Both the position numbers and the translations under genes were made by a program. Shown in pieces: positions 55,401 through 64,000 of a DNA stretch of 64,000 nucleotides (within the stretch, counting starts at the first letter, position 1; the number at the start of each line of letters is the position of its first letter). The DNA comes from Siphonodentalium dalli (taxonomy: Eukaryota; Mollusca; Scaphopoda; Gadilida; Siphonodentaliidae). The stretch lies in NCBI GenBank assembly GCA_032622095.1, contig CP136067.1, positions 81,184,705-81,248,704 of the forward strand, read 5' to 3'. The notes under the pieces were generated by a model, which was not told the DNA's origin, made no database searches, and was given only the letters and a program-made list of their open reading frames with translations.

Positions 55401-57900
55401 ATATCAGGTTTTGGTAGGGCTATATATATTTTGAGTGCGTGAGTATAAGATATTACATGGGGTGTTAACTAGTTTAAATCGGCGGTCTGATGGGGGTAAT
55501 GAGTATACTTATACATACATATGACTAGTATGACAACTGGCAGCATATATATGTATAATGTGGGGAAAGCGTTAGTTGGTGTGTTTTTGGAAATGGTAAA
55601 TAGAAAGGGGTCTTGTTTATAGTATATCAGTTGCATTTATGTTGTAATTATATGGACACATGTATACACGATATAAGAATGAACAATTGTATACTGCATA
55701 CACATGATACACTGCCTGCATATAGCGCACATGCAGTTGTATGTAACTCCAGAACTTTGACCAACACTGGGCACTGGGTGGATTCAAAGGCAAGTAAGCG
55801 ACTCAGTGATCTCACTTATTTATTCATTTGTTGTCTACATTTCCCATTAAAGATAGCAGTATATTTTGACGGCACAGAAATGACTTAATTTAATGATTTA
55901 ATCGTCTGTGTCTTTTCTTCACGTCGTTCACATATTGGGACTGATATGTGGGCGTTGTACTTTGTTTCTCGGAATTTGAGACAATAATTTCACACAGACC
56001 TGTGCATGTGGCTAATCAACGGTTGTTTATAACAGTCGCCTCTAATACATCTCTGTCTTCTCATAAAATGTCACAACGTGGTACAGGCATTGTCATCTGC
56101 GCGCAACGAACTACTTTATTAATTTACTTGTCAAAATCTTGCCTCCGGCGACGCATTCTTGTGTGCAAAGATTTGAAACAACAGCCCTTGTTCTCATCTA
56201 TTGTTGGCTTTAGATACGGTGCATTGTTTCGCCGACGTGTTCATTTGGACATGTGATATAAATCTTGCCGAGAGTTGTTCAGATTACATTCGCCATATAG
56301 AGGGGAGGTGATCAGGTGGGACACAATGGTCCCTTGGTAATAGGATTAGACGGGAACGCATACTGCAGATGCGTTCTCGTATGTTCGTGCTGAGCGGATG
56401 ATCCTAATTCTTCGGAACCCCGGGAAATCGCGGACATAATCACGAATGGGGATTCGTTTTGCAGGTAAGCCGTCTTATGAATTTTCGGGGGCGCTGGTGT
56501 TAATCAAAGACAAGGGGAATATTCGAATAACTTTTAAAAAGCGTACATTTTTAGTCATGGTGATGCATATACACAGAAATTGTCTCACACAAATAACATA
56601 TTCTTAGAAATATAGGGGTAATATAGGGGTAATATAGGGGTAATATATGGGTAATATAGGGGTAATATAGAGGTAATTAAGCTCATACTAAGGCCACAGA
56701 TATCAACTTCAAATGAATTATATGGAAGGATCGGCAAATAAAATGAAATTCTTTCATCAGATATGCATGTGTACAATGAACACTAACTTCTAGCTGAATA
56801 TAATATTGAATGTTAAGAGGGAGTAAAGTGGTAACATTTGAATAGGGAATTTGGTGTTAATTTTGGGGATAAGAATACTCAATACTTACAAAGCGCAGAA
56901 GACCGCTTCGTGTCTTGTTGGAAAGTGTGAACACATCTTTAGTGACAACGCGAAGTGGATTTTTTTTTATAAAAATCATTCACAGTACAAAATGACTAAT
57001 GCATTCTGGGGGAAAAACAACTGCTATGTGGCCCAACCGAGTTACGCTGCATGTGATGTTCGTGGTACATAATGCATCCCCTTGATCATCAACGCTGTCT
57101 ACATATATGTGCAGATGCGAAACGCATGCATGAGTCTGGATTGAGCTTTTTAGAGTATATCTTCAGAATACAAAATTGAGCCTTATGTCATTCACACACG
57201 ATCACATGTGCACATTGCTCGCGAAATGGTTTCTAGATTGCGCGTGAGCAACCACATATTGGCATGCAATAGAAAAAGGGAGGCACGGACAACCAGTAAT
57301 ACCATAAGAAAATCGCTGTGTTCCATGTGTGACAAACAATGTGTCGAATCTGAAATGCATTTTATAATGGAATGTAACGCATACGATGATTTAAGATCTA
57401 ATTTATTCAGCGAAATTGAGAAACACGATAGTGAATTCAATAATTTGAATGACGCAGATAAATTTGCACTGATTATGAGAAATGATAATACTAAATTAAA
57501 CAAGGTTTGCAACACAGTCCGGTTATTCTTCCTTCGGCCGAATAAAAAAACTTGAAGAAATAATTGAGGGAATGTTGATAAGAACTGTGTTTGTTATAAT
57601 AATATATTTATGTATTGCTCATTTATGTATATGATACTCATCAGTATCTTGCAACTGCCCATTGAGGTGCCCGTTTTGCAATAAATTATTGTATCATGTA
57701 TACAGTCGCTTTACATTACACTCACATTTATACATGTACTATATGACCCCATGTATTCCAGGTTTTCGATGCATTTGTTGTTACTGTATCCTGGATACTG
57801 GATGTTTCTCTCTGGAAGGGGCTTTGGTCGCAGCCAGGGGCGGACGCCGCGACGATTCTTGCGATCATGTTACCGTGGAGGGTAATCCGAATCGTCAACA
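43355..57900 (+). CDS. voltage-gated proton channel (Hv) homologue, S1 to S4
   Basis: A four-helix voltage-sensor protein of the Hv/HVCN1 family, which passes protons across membranes. Exons 43355-43431, 50094-50218, 53677-54020, 55158-55211 and 57762-57900 join in phase into 246 residues plus one base. By human Hv1 numbering: Asp112 is kept in S1 (LAVLDAI), Glu119 is Gln, Asp123 kept, His140 kept (HMISM), Glu153 and Lys157 kept (MFETFLK), Asp174 and Asp185 kept at the same spacing ([14 protein letters not shown]), His193 is Trp, Arg205 is Leu, and Arg208, Arg211 and Asn214 are kept (PWRVIRIVN). The S1-S2 loop has about 106 residues between the Asp123 and His140 equivalents, against 16 in human. 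It holds an NVT glycosylation site and a His-rich end. The C-terminal coiled coil is not found. The nearest alternative is a TMEM266-like or other Hv-related voltage sensor without proton current. Confidence 0.85.
43478..44063. mobile_element. foldback element in Hv intron 1 with a nested repeat
   Basis: GATCATGCCACGAATCTCTA at 43478 recurs inverted at the right end (complete by 44063), with CTAACG/CGTTAG just inside. Between these arms lies a second foldback copy, 43556-43910 (GACAGGGAACCTTATAAAGT outward, GGTCCCAACTCGAAAT inward), related to 38120-38510. Confidence 0.75.
44075..44250 (-). mobile_element. probable LINE 3' tail, minus strand
   Basis: On the minus strand 'cttgtcctccaatcccattg' is followed by a T-rich stretch and AATAAATATGTTTAAAC. 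The same arrangement occurs at 55235-55360. Family similarity between the two, plus a poly(A)-type signal, suggests a non-LTR retrotransposon end. Confidence 0.4.
44780..45195. repeat. 162-bp tandem repeat, two units, with a leading hairpin
   Basis: GGTTTCCGGATGATAACTTT starts at 44870 and 45032. Each unit continues with 'agtgaactgaaccaaa' and 'agttcgaatatgg'. It is preceded by the hairpin AACGACCGTTTG...AAACGGTCGT and ATCCATCCG-type short repeats. Confidence 0.8.
45580..45720 (+). pseudogene. possible LINE C-terminal remnant
   Basis: Reading through, residues [20 protein letters not shown] resemble the Cys/His end of LINE polyproteins (C..C....HF..C), but the first cysteines are missing and stops interrupt. 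A weak call from pattern only. Confidence 0.25.
45721..46780. other. Hv intron 1, no feature recognised
   Basis: AT-rich sequence without exon or repeat borders that I can support. Confidence 0.4.
46785..47253. mobile_element. TTAA-flanked MITE with AGGTACTCAACCCG termini
   Basis: A 14-bp perfect inverted repeat, AGGTACTCAACCCG and CGGGTTGAGTACCT, with TTAA on both sides (46781-46784 and 47254-47257). The halves are themselves imperfect inverted copies ('ggataaaaaatatttgattc' and its complement). It is comparable to 1724-2153. Confidence 0.8.
47258..48949. other. Hv intron 1, no feature recognised
   Basis: No exon compatible with the phase-2 join between the first two Hv exons was seen. Local GGGTGGGTGGGTGG occurs near 47840. 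Confidence 0.4.
48950..49145 (+). mobile_element. possible LINE 3' tail, plus strand
   Basis: It ends in ACAATAAATATGCTCAAATC with a following AAATC-type repeat, preceded by 'gtgctccgatcctctgtgcc'. The layout resembles the tails at 44075 and 55235. Pattern only. Confidence 0.3.
49485..49509. repeat. poly(C) followed by (CA)n
   Basis: Fifteen or so C followed by ACACACACAC. The upstream G-rich stretch GGGGGGTGGGTGGG (49438-49451) could pair with it. Confidence 0.8.
49790..50042. mobile_element. 'TAACCCAAC' inverted-repeat element beside the S1 exon
   Basis: Dense alternation of TAACCCAACGTT and its complement AACGTTGGGTTA, at least ten short copies. It ends at about 50042, only about 50 bp before the S1 exon acceptor, so it occupies the space where a branch point is expected. 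Confidence 0.65.
50094..50218 (+). CDS. Hv exon 2: transmembrane segment S1
   Basis: Acceptor atttattttcag and donor GTAAGT. The exon encodes [20 protein letters not shown] then [20 protein letters not shown] and LR. FRxR..KxLH before S1 and LDA in S1 match Hv1. It ends in phase 1, and reading past the donor meets TAA. Confidence 0.88.
50183..50665 (+). repeat. tandem array copied from the S1 exon 3' end and its splice donor
   Basis: Units of about 98-114 bp (shorter at the end) each begin ATTGGTCAGGCCATTGGCGA, continue to ATTCTCCGGGGTAAGTAAAC, and then an intron piece 'ctcacgtgatcgtgttgt'. The first unit is the true exon end. Further donors fall at 50333 and 50431 (GTAAGT), 50531 (GTATGT) and 50576 (GCAAGT). 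The last unit has lost its donor. Confidence 0.95.
50666..52149. other. Hv intron 2, no feature recognised
   Basis: A small open frame at 50692-50898 has no recognisable content. No additional exon in the needed phase was found. Confidence 0.4.
52150..52830 (+). repeat. G-rich minisatellite of about 40-bp units
   Basis: About fifteen imperfect units of GGTTAGAAATTTCCAACCAT plus TGGTGGGGAGGGGGTGTTT. All G runs lie on the coding strand of the Hv gene. It includes a run of 12 G near 52627. Frames on both strands through it are repeat artefacts. Confidence 0.9.
53677..54020 (+). CDS. Hv exon 3: long S1-S2 loop and most of S2
   Basis: Acceptor tttttgcag and donor GTGAGT. With the split valine it encodes 115 residues. 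The first roughly 100 form the extended loop: predicted helical [13 protein letters not shown] and [20 protein letters not shown], then [11 protein letters not shown] with an N-glycosylation sequon, then a His-rich [16 protein letters not shown]2 follows ([16 protein letters not shown]). Acid and amide residues fit an outside-facing loop. Confidence 0.88.
54385..54465 (+). pseudogene. histone H2A C-terminal fragment
   Basis: Reads [20 protein letters not shown] then KSQSSK and TAA with no mismatch to the H2A alpha-C/docking region until the variable tail. The rest of the histone is absent. The fragment is bordered by TTGTTGTTGTGTT on the left and AACACAACAACAA on the right, an inverted pair. 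It sits in an Hv intron in the same orientation. No histone stem-loop follows. Confidence 0.9.
55158..55211 (+). CDS. Hv exon 4: end of S2 and S2-S3 linker
   Basis: 54-nt exon, acceptor ttttcag and donor GTGAGT, encoding [18 protein letters not shown] in phase 0. Its lysine matches human Lys157. The spacing of 17 residues from it to the S3 aspartate is exactly that of human Hv1. Confidence 0.88.
55235..55360 (-). mobile_element. probable LINE 3' tail, minus strand, copy 2
   Basis: On the minus strand 'cttgtcctccaatccctgat' and AATAAAAATATGTTTAAATC, as in 44075-44250. It lies 24 bp after an Hv splice donor. Confidence 0.4.
55361..57190. other. Hv intron 4 with a short minisatellite
   Basis: No exon seen. 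56608-56680 holds six units of the 11-bp AATATAGGGGT (one altered to ATGGGT). Confidence 0.5.
57190..57700 (+). pseudogene. LINE 3' end: C-terminal zinc-knuckle part and tail
   Basis: The frame 57208-57555 encodes [20 protein letters not shown] then CNAYDDLR and a helical tail ending RPNKKT. The pattern CxxC, E, HF, xxxC is the conserved C-terminus of many non-LTR reverse transcriptases. TTTGCAATAAATTATTG at about 57676 would be the transcript end. The RT domain itself is missing, so this is a 5'-truncated copy in an Hv intron, same strand. Confidence 0.7.
57762..57900 (+). CDS. Hv exon 5: S3 and S4
   Basis: Acceptor gtattccag and donor GTAAGT. S3 is [16 protein letters not shown]4 is [16 protein letters not shown], with only two arginines. 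The W-R-x-x-R-x-x-N signature is that of Hv1. The position of the first S4 arginine (two before Trp) is Leu, followed by Pro. The S3-S4 loop is three residues longer than human, and Trp replaces the zinc-binding His193. It ends in phase 1. Confidence 0.92.
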
Positions 57901-57984
57901 GTAAGTCTCCTGTACATAATCTTGTCCGATGTTCACCTGTTCTTTACTAAATAGATTATCCCGGCAGTTATCGAAGCATTCCAT

Positions 57985-58125
57985 GGGAATCATTGATTAT
58001 TCATTTGGAGAATGAAATATAAGCAGAGGGCAGACAGGCAAAATGGTCATTTCAGGAGGGAAATGTTCAGATAATAAGTTGAGGAAACTACTCGTCGATG
58101 AGTATTTAGTAAAGAAATGGTTTAA
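57985..58125. repeat. dispersed repeat 'TATTCATTTGGAGGG', copy 6
   Basis: Shares 'gattattcatttggagaatg', 'gggaaatgttcagataataa' and 'ggaaactactcgtcgatgag' with copies near 28, 35 and 37 kb. Confidence 0.55.
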
Positions 58126-58384
58126 AGCAGTATTTTTTCATTCAATGCCCCATTTAATTTGACGCCGAAATATACATAATTTTCTAAGCCATTGTTTGGC
58201 TTACGAGGTGAATAAATTCTGAAAATAAAATTGCAATCGTCATTCGCATCGTGCGAGACAAAATGGCATATCAATTATACTCTTTAATGTAAATTTACAT
58301 AGCTCAGGCCAACTTCAATGTGATTTAATTGGCAATATAAAAAGTACATTATGTGAGCTATGTGTATGAAGGGTGGGGTTGATC

Positions 58385-58640
58385 GGGGAGGGGCGGCTAC
58401 CCTCAACTTTGTCAAAATGTTCAACAGTCCGAAATTTCATGCCTGACCCAATATTAGTTGGACATTTTACACCACTTATAGGTTGAAACTGTTCTCATTG
58501 TTTGATTTTTCAACAAGTAATGAGCGGAAATTGTGTTGGTTTTAGACCTTAGCATATTTGTTCTACTTTTGGTCAAAATTTTGGTCTGAAATGCTTTGGC
58601 TCAAGTGGGGGGGGGGGGATGCATTAGAAATTTGACAATC
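58385..58640. repeat. dispersed 'GAAATTTCCAAC' repeat, inverted relative
   Basis: Contains 'tcaacaagtaatgagcgga', 'gttggttttagacc' and 'tttggtcaaaattttggtc', the complement-like relatives of 41790-42080. It ends in a G run. Confidence 0.5.
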
Positions 58641-58684
58641 CACAATTTATGTATTCATATCCCATTTTTAACTCATTCAGTGCC

Positions 58685-58750
58685 GGCGACGTATATATAC
58701 GTCGCCCGAAAAGCGCCAACCATTTGCCGGCGACGTAAATATACGTCGCC
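58685..58750. repeat. two copies of a 22-bp palindrome
   Basis: 58685-58706 is a perfect 22-bp palindrome (GGCGACGTATA then its complement). 58729-58750 is the same with one changed base (GGCGACGTAAATATACGTCG...). Both are preceded by TGCC, and the two are 44 bp apart. Confidence 0.9.
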
Positions 58751-58865
58751 CAGAACATCTCGCTTAAAACATGCTCTACTGGCCGAAAAACTCACAATTT
58801 CATTATTGGTGTACATGTTTAAAACACTGTGGATTACAAGTCACATCTTGGGAGAATTTTCATCG

Positions 58866-58880
58866 GGGGGGGGGGGGGGG
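58866..58880 (+). repeat. poly(G) tract
   Basis: A run of about 15 G followed by TGAGTGGCGG, one of several long G or C runs in the window. The length is uncertain. Confidence 0.8.
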
Positions 58881-59774
58881 GTGAGTGGCGGCTGGTATGT
58901 TAATACGCGCATGCGTATATCCAATTTGTAAACCATGGCGTAGCCGAAGATATCTCCGTTCAAACGACGTATCGGGCAGCTCCGTACGTTGAGGCATTCG
59001 GGAGATAGAGCCGCCTGAATATAGGTGGTGAAAAATTGTGTGTTTTGTGGGCGTGACTAAAGTCAACGTATACAGCGTCCAGATCTGTTAATTGGAGACC
59101 GATTTTGATTGCATAAAAGGCGATTACTATCAAGTCGGGCATGCCCTAATCCATAGAACACTTGGTTTGTCCCCAAACGATCGAGGAACACCGATTTGGA
59201 CAACGCGCACATTACGTCAATCAAAATATGTACCTTAAGGGGTTCGCCAAATTACAATGATAAATTACTACAGGAAACATTGTCAATATATTGCTCTTAC
59301 ATGTTTTAAGATATCGAACGGACATTTGGTAGTGAGGGGTTATTCGATGTGCTGAATTCGATTGAATTGTCACCGAGTAACTCTGATTGCCCAAATTTGT
59401 GTCATTGACGCCATACATGTAGCTACGTGTAGGCCTACCGCATGAACGGGGAACTATAGTATACGCCGCACAGCGAAAGTACGATTGTTGTAGGCCTTTA
59501 GAACGGACACAATTGATTTTCAAATTGTCTTCAGTTTTGCCATAAATTTGCTTTTCTAGGAAATCGGTTATTGTAAACGTCATCCCATTTAGAAAATTCG
59601 TTAGGTCTCACTAATCACCCCCCCCCCCACAATTCCGATCTTTGCCATAACATAATGCTAGGTTATTCCACCATCACAATTAATGCCTAAAACTACACAG
59701 AATATATTAGTTAGATGGCAACATAAAACAACACATTTGCAATTTCATACAATCGGTGTTAATTTGAAGTATTC

Positions 59775-59788
59775 GTTGCCATGGCAAC
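59775..59788. promoter_or_regulatory. perfect RFX X-box motif
   Basis: GTTGCCATGGCAAC is the exact palindromic X-box bound by RFX factors. It stands alone in intronic or downstream sequence, 35 bp before a row of short repeats. Function is inference. Confidence 0.4.
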
Positions 59789-59924
59789 GTGAAAGTTTGG
59801 AGCTGTGATGAACCTGTATTACCGGAATTGGACTTTTAAAGAACTTCTTGAGTAGGGCCTATACTATCAATGTTTGCTGTCAATTCAAAGTAAATATGAA
59901 ATGAAATTTTGCATGAATGTTGAC

Positions 59925-61060
59925 ATTGACATGTAGATGGGAACGAGTCATTTTGGGGTCATTCGGCCAAAAAACATGGCCGCTGGTGGCCATCTTGGAT
60001 TTCAAAATTCAATCCATTGGTGCGGGCTACAGGTCGTAATGTTCGTTTGATCATCATGAAATTTGTCATGGATGTTAATATTGACATGTAGATGGGAACG
60101 AGTCATTTTGGGGTCGTTCGGCCAAAAAACATGGCCGTCAGCAGCCATCTTGGATTTTACTCTTTGCATGACTAAATCATTTGGCGCAGGCTACAGGTCG
60201 TAGTTTTGATCGGAACTTCATGAAATTTGTCATGGATGTTAACAATGATATGTAGATGGGAACGAGTGATTTTAGGGTTGTTCGGCCAAAAAACATGGCC
60301 GCCAGCAGCCATCTTGGATTTTACTCTTTGCATGACTAAATCCTTTGGCGCGGGCTACAGGTCGTACCTTTGGTCTGATCTTTATGAAATTTGTCATGAA
60401 TGTTTACATTGACATGTAGATGGGAACGAGTCATTTTGGAGTCATTCGGCCAAAAACCATGGCAGCTGGTGGCCATTTTGGATTTCAAAATTCAATCCAT
60501 TGGCGCGGGCTACAGGTCGTACTGTTTGTCTGATCATCATGATATTTATCATGGATGTTAATATTAACATGTAGATGGGAACGAGTCATTTTGGGGTCGT
60601 TTGGCTAAAAACATGTCCGCCAGCAGCCATATTGGATTTTACTCTTTGCATGAATAAATCCTTTGATGCGGGCTACAGGTCGTAGCTTTGGTCGGAACTT
60701 CATGAAATTTGTCATGTATGTTAACAATGACATGTAGATGGGAAACGAGTCATTTTGGGGTCGTTCAGCTGAAAAACATGGCCGCCAGCAGCCATCTTGG
60801 ATTTTACTCTTTGCATGACTAAATCCATTGGCACAGGCTACAGGTCATACCTTTGATCAGATCATTATGAGATTTGTAAAGGCTGTAGATGGGAACAAGT
60901 CATTTTGGGGTAATTCGGAAAAAAACATGGCTGCCAGTGACCATTTTAGAATTTACTCTTTGCATCAATAAATCCTTTGGCACACCATAATCACCACATC
61001 CCTGATCCGATCATTATGAAACCTGTTATGAATGTTGATATTGACATATACATCTAGTGT
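59925..61060 (+). repeat. tandem array of about 155-165-bp units, higher-order period 483 bp
   Basis: Seven units marked by AAACATGGCC(G) at 59976, 60131, 60295, 60459, 60613, 60778 and 60927. Type A units continue GGATTTCAAAATTCAATCCA; type B units continue GGATTTTACTCTTTGCATGA. The order A-B-B-A-B-B-B gives equal 482-483-bp steps between equivalent units. Confidence 0.92.
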
Positions 61061-61133
61061 TACTTAGACATTTCAATTAGCACTTTTCCTATTCCTCCAT
61101 TTACTGTCGACCATTAAATTATTCCCCTACCTA

Positions 61134-61168
61134 AGTTGAGCTACAGTGTCATTGACACTTTCATTTTT
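61134..61168. mobile_element. tail of the TAGCTCAAC element family
   Basis: GTTGAGCTACAGTGTCATTG is the same tail as at 26876. No head is found left of this array, so the copy is truncated or its head has decayed. Confidence 0.55.
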
Positions 61169-61176
61169 GTTCGCAG

Positions 61177-61328
61177 AGACAGTGAGGTGCGAACATATTT
61201 CTAGAAAGTTCAAAACATTTTCGAAAGATCCTGGTGCATATAAAGCATGTCCGGCAAAACAGTCGAGCGTTGTTCAATTGAAAAACAATTGCACTCAAAA
61301 ATGTGAATGTGGAAACATGGATTATTAA
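61177..61328 (+). CDS. candidate terminal exon for the Hv gene (weak)
   Basis: After a pyrimidine tract and cgcag, a phase-1 continuation reads KTVRCEHISRKFKTFSKDPG and on to CECGNMDY and TAA, about 50 residues. Phase and acceptor fit the exon ending at 57900. However, the sequence has no coiled coil and lacks the hydrophobic end of S4 expected after Asn214, so the true next exon may lie outside the window. Confidence 0.22.
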
Positions 61329-62730
61329 AATGCCTTATTAATTAACTGGGAAAACAAGCTTTCCCATTCTCAACGCAATAGACAATTTGATATGTCTCGA
61401 AGATTGTAGATCAGTCGCTAATGGGGGAATGTTCTCATTGACAAACACACTGTTGATCAAAGACTAGCCAACGGTCGCGTGTCCTTTATTTAATTATGTC
61501 GGTATTTGTAATTATGTCGTTCTAGTCACACTAGTAATTTAACCCAATTGGTATATAATATAGCATCATCGGCAACCAATCGTTTTCACATCCTTTATAT
61601 GAAAGATATGTCTATATTTTTCTATACATATGTCAAACAACTCGTACGTATTACTAAGACTAGCATTAGTGTAATAGATCAACTTGAGATAACAGATATT
61701 CTGTCCGTACATACAACTATTTCAGCGATGGATGAACTGAAATTTGATATCTAGAGTTTTGTTATCGATCTCTCTCAAACGAGGGGCCAGCACCCGTGGT
61801 TCAAACTGTTGTTGGTAAGACACCACAAAACATGCCAAATTTGTGATGGGCGCAAGTATAGGCATCTCCACTGAGTGCATTCTAGTTAGCTACATGTATT
61901 CATGGCATATGGTAATTCGTCGGTGTCCAATCGGATATTACATTGTTTACCAGATCGCACGCACGGATGGTGATCGGTAGTTTGGTCGCCTCGAGCGATA
62001 TTGCCACGACAACGCAACACAACCAGAGCGTGAACATAATAAGTTTGATAAGATGTATGACTGTATATAGTCGCACTAAAATTGTTCAGGTCACATTAGC
62101 ACGAACTTTCTAGTACTTTGATTGCTTCTTCTGTGAAACAGCTATATTATACATGTATATACTTCAACAACACATTTCCCTATATTATCATTGTGGATAT
62201 TCTTGTATATGAAAATTCTTAATTCGTGATAACTGTTACCTACTGAGAAACACAAGCCTTATTGATCTCGGTAGGGAGCTTTCAGCTACCGCGAATTAAG
62301 AAACACCAAAATATATCGGTTTCTGGTATGAAAATGACGCTTTCCAAATTCAAATTCATGGTGTGATATACATATTACTCAATCAGACACGTTAGTCAAG
62401 TATATCAGAATTATGAATGAGATCTCGTACTCTGCTATAAGATGAATATACAATTTTATTAATCAATAATTGTGTCATATAGGGGTAAACACATTTTTCT
62501 TCAATGTGCGAAAAACCCGTTGTATAGAAATGTCTACTAAGTCAGCTGACTAAGTGACGGAAGTGACGAACTTCAGCTCTAAACGGATTTCCCCTCTCGG
62601 ACAATAAAACGCGTTCAGAAGTTCCTTGTCAGTCTTTTACTGATATGGCAACAATAAAGAGCGTTTACCCATTTATGTGCAAAACGTATTTACATGTACT
62701 ATTAATTAAACCTTGAGTGAATGCAGCCTT
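61329..62730. other. non-coding, no feature recognised
   Basis: AT-rich sequence with no exon or repeat border supported. Confidence 0.4.
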
Positions 62731-64000
62731 TTTAGCTCAACGTTTCTTTGTAAAGTTTGAGCTATTACCATGGCTTTGTCGTCCGTGTGTGCGTGTGTGC
62801 GTAAGGCGTCGACAATACAGGCTACAGGTCGTACCTTTGATCGGATCATTATGAAATTTGTCATAGCTGTTGACATCAACATTTGTACCGGAATGATTTA
62901 TTTTGGGGTCATTCGGAAAAAAATATGGCCGCCAGCGGCCATCTTAGATTTCAAAATTCAACCCATTAGCACGGGCTACTGGCCGTACTGTTCGTCTGAT
63001 CATCATGAAATTTGTCATGGATGTTAATATTGACATGTAGATGGGAACGAGTATTTTTGGGGTCATTCGGCCAAAAAACATGGCCGCCAGCTTGGATTTT
63101 ACTCTTTGTATGACTAAATCCTTTAGCACGGGCTACAGGCCGTACCTTTAGTCTGATCATCATGAAATTTGTCATGGCTGTTGAAATTGGAATGTAGATG
63201 GGAACGAGTCATTTTGAGGTCATTCGGACAAAAAACATGGCCGCAAGTGGCCATCTTTGTTTTCAAAATTCAATCCATTAGCACGGGCCACAGGTCGCAT
63301 TGTTCGTCTGATCATCATGAAATTTGTCATGGATTTTAATATTGACATGTAGATGGGAACGAGTAATTTTGTGGTCATTCGGCCCAAAAACATGGCCGCC
63401 AGCAGCCATCTTGGATTTTACTCTTTGTATGACTAAATCCTTTAGCACGGGCTACAGGTCGTACCTTTAGTCTGATCATCATACAATTTGTCATGGATGT
63501 TAAGAATGACATGTAGATTGGAACAAGTCATTTTGGGGTCATTCGGCCAAAAAACATGGCCGTCAGCAGCCGTCTTGGATTATACTCTGTGTATGACTAA
63601 ATCCTTTAGGACAGGCTACAGGTCGTACCTTTAGTCTGATCATCATAAAATTTGTCATGGCTTTTGAAATTGGAATGTAAATGGGAACGAGTCATTTTGG
63701 GGTCATTCGGGCAAAAAACATGGCCGCCAGTGGCCATCTTTGATTTCAAAATTCAATCCATTAGCACGGGCCACAGGTCGTACTGTTTATCTGATCATCA
63801 TGAAATTTGTCATGGATGTTAATATTGACATGTAGATGGGAAACGAGTCATTTTGGGGTCATTCGGCCCAAAAACATGGCCGCCAGCAGCCATCTTGAAA
63901 ATTTTACTCTTTGTATGACTAAATCCTTTAGCACGGGCCACAGGTCGTACATTTAGTCTGGTCATCATAAAATTTGTCAAGGATGTTAACAATGACATGT
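62731..64000 (+). repeat. second tandem array of the same family, with element head, running off the edge
   Basis: The head TTTTTAGCTCAACG and GTAAAGTTTGAGCTATTACC is followed by units marked at 62925, 63080, 63237, 63392, 63556, 63720 and 63876. The order is A-B-A-B-B-A-B, again with 483-bp spacing of equivalent units where the B-B pair is present (63237 to 63720). Confidence 0.9.

Noticed and set aside
57208..57555. Possible extra exon of the Hv gene
   Set aside because: The CxxC...HF..C pattern is a LINE C-terminus, and the frame is not bordered by splice sites that fit between exons 4 and 5.
1..64000. tRNA, rRNA, complete transposase or viral genes
   Set aside because: No cloverleaf with a recognisable anticodon arm, no rRNA core motif, and no DDE or hAT transposase domain was seen on either strand by reading. 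A tRNA scan and a profile search would be decisive.

Overview
The window looks like nuclear DNA of an animal, most likely a marine invertebrate. I cannot place it closer than lophotrochozoan or invertebrate deuterostome. Coding sequence comes as short phase-compatible exons with GT/AG borders, separated by long AT-rich introns packed with non-autonomous transposons. There are no operons, ribosome binding sites or bacterial genes.

Two host genes can be read, both on the + strand. The first (about 3.8-24.2 kb) is the 3' four exons of a short-chain dehydrogenase/reductase of the SDR9C type (retinol / 17-beta-hydroxysteroid / 3-hydroxybutyrate dehydrogenase-like). Its cofactor-binding N-terminal exon or exons must lie left of the window. 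The second (about 43.36-57.9 kb and probably further right) is a voltage-gated proton channel (Hv) homologue. I reconstruct a promoter-like region, a first coding exon and four more exons covering S1 to S4. It keeps almost all the landmark residues of Hv1, but it lacks the first S4 arginine, has a proline in S4, and carries an S1-S2 loop about 90 residues longer than in human Hv1. This is the most interesting gene here.

The rest is mobile and repetitive DNA. 0-10 kb: a Helitron end, TTAA-flanked and hAT-type MITEs, a 38-bp minisatellite, a foldback element split by a composite-looking insertion, and a 1.1-kb tandem duplication. 10-24 kb: SDR introns with an 850-bp hAT element and a 5.6-kb hAT-like element (perfect 8-bp target duplications) that contains both a Penelope-like retroelement (RT plus GIY-YIG) and another 1.05-kb hAT element. 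24-43 kb: no host gene; tandem-repeat elements, foldback elements, nine copies of a palindromic TA-flanked MITE (counting one at 3.2 kb), a hAT element carrying 36 consecutive C, GAT/ATC microsatellites and a Helitron. 43-64 kb: the channel gene, with introns holding a tandem array copied from its own exon-intron junction, a G-rich minisatellite, LINE remnants and a histone H2A C-terminal fragment, then arrays of a roughly 160-bp repeat with a 483-bp trimeric higher-order period.

Boundaries given for repeats are read by eye. Those with terminal inverted repeats and target duplications are exact; others are approximate.
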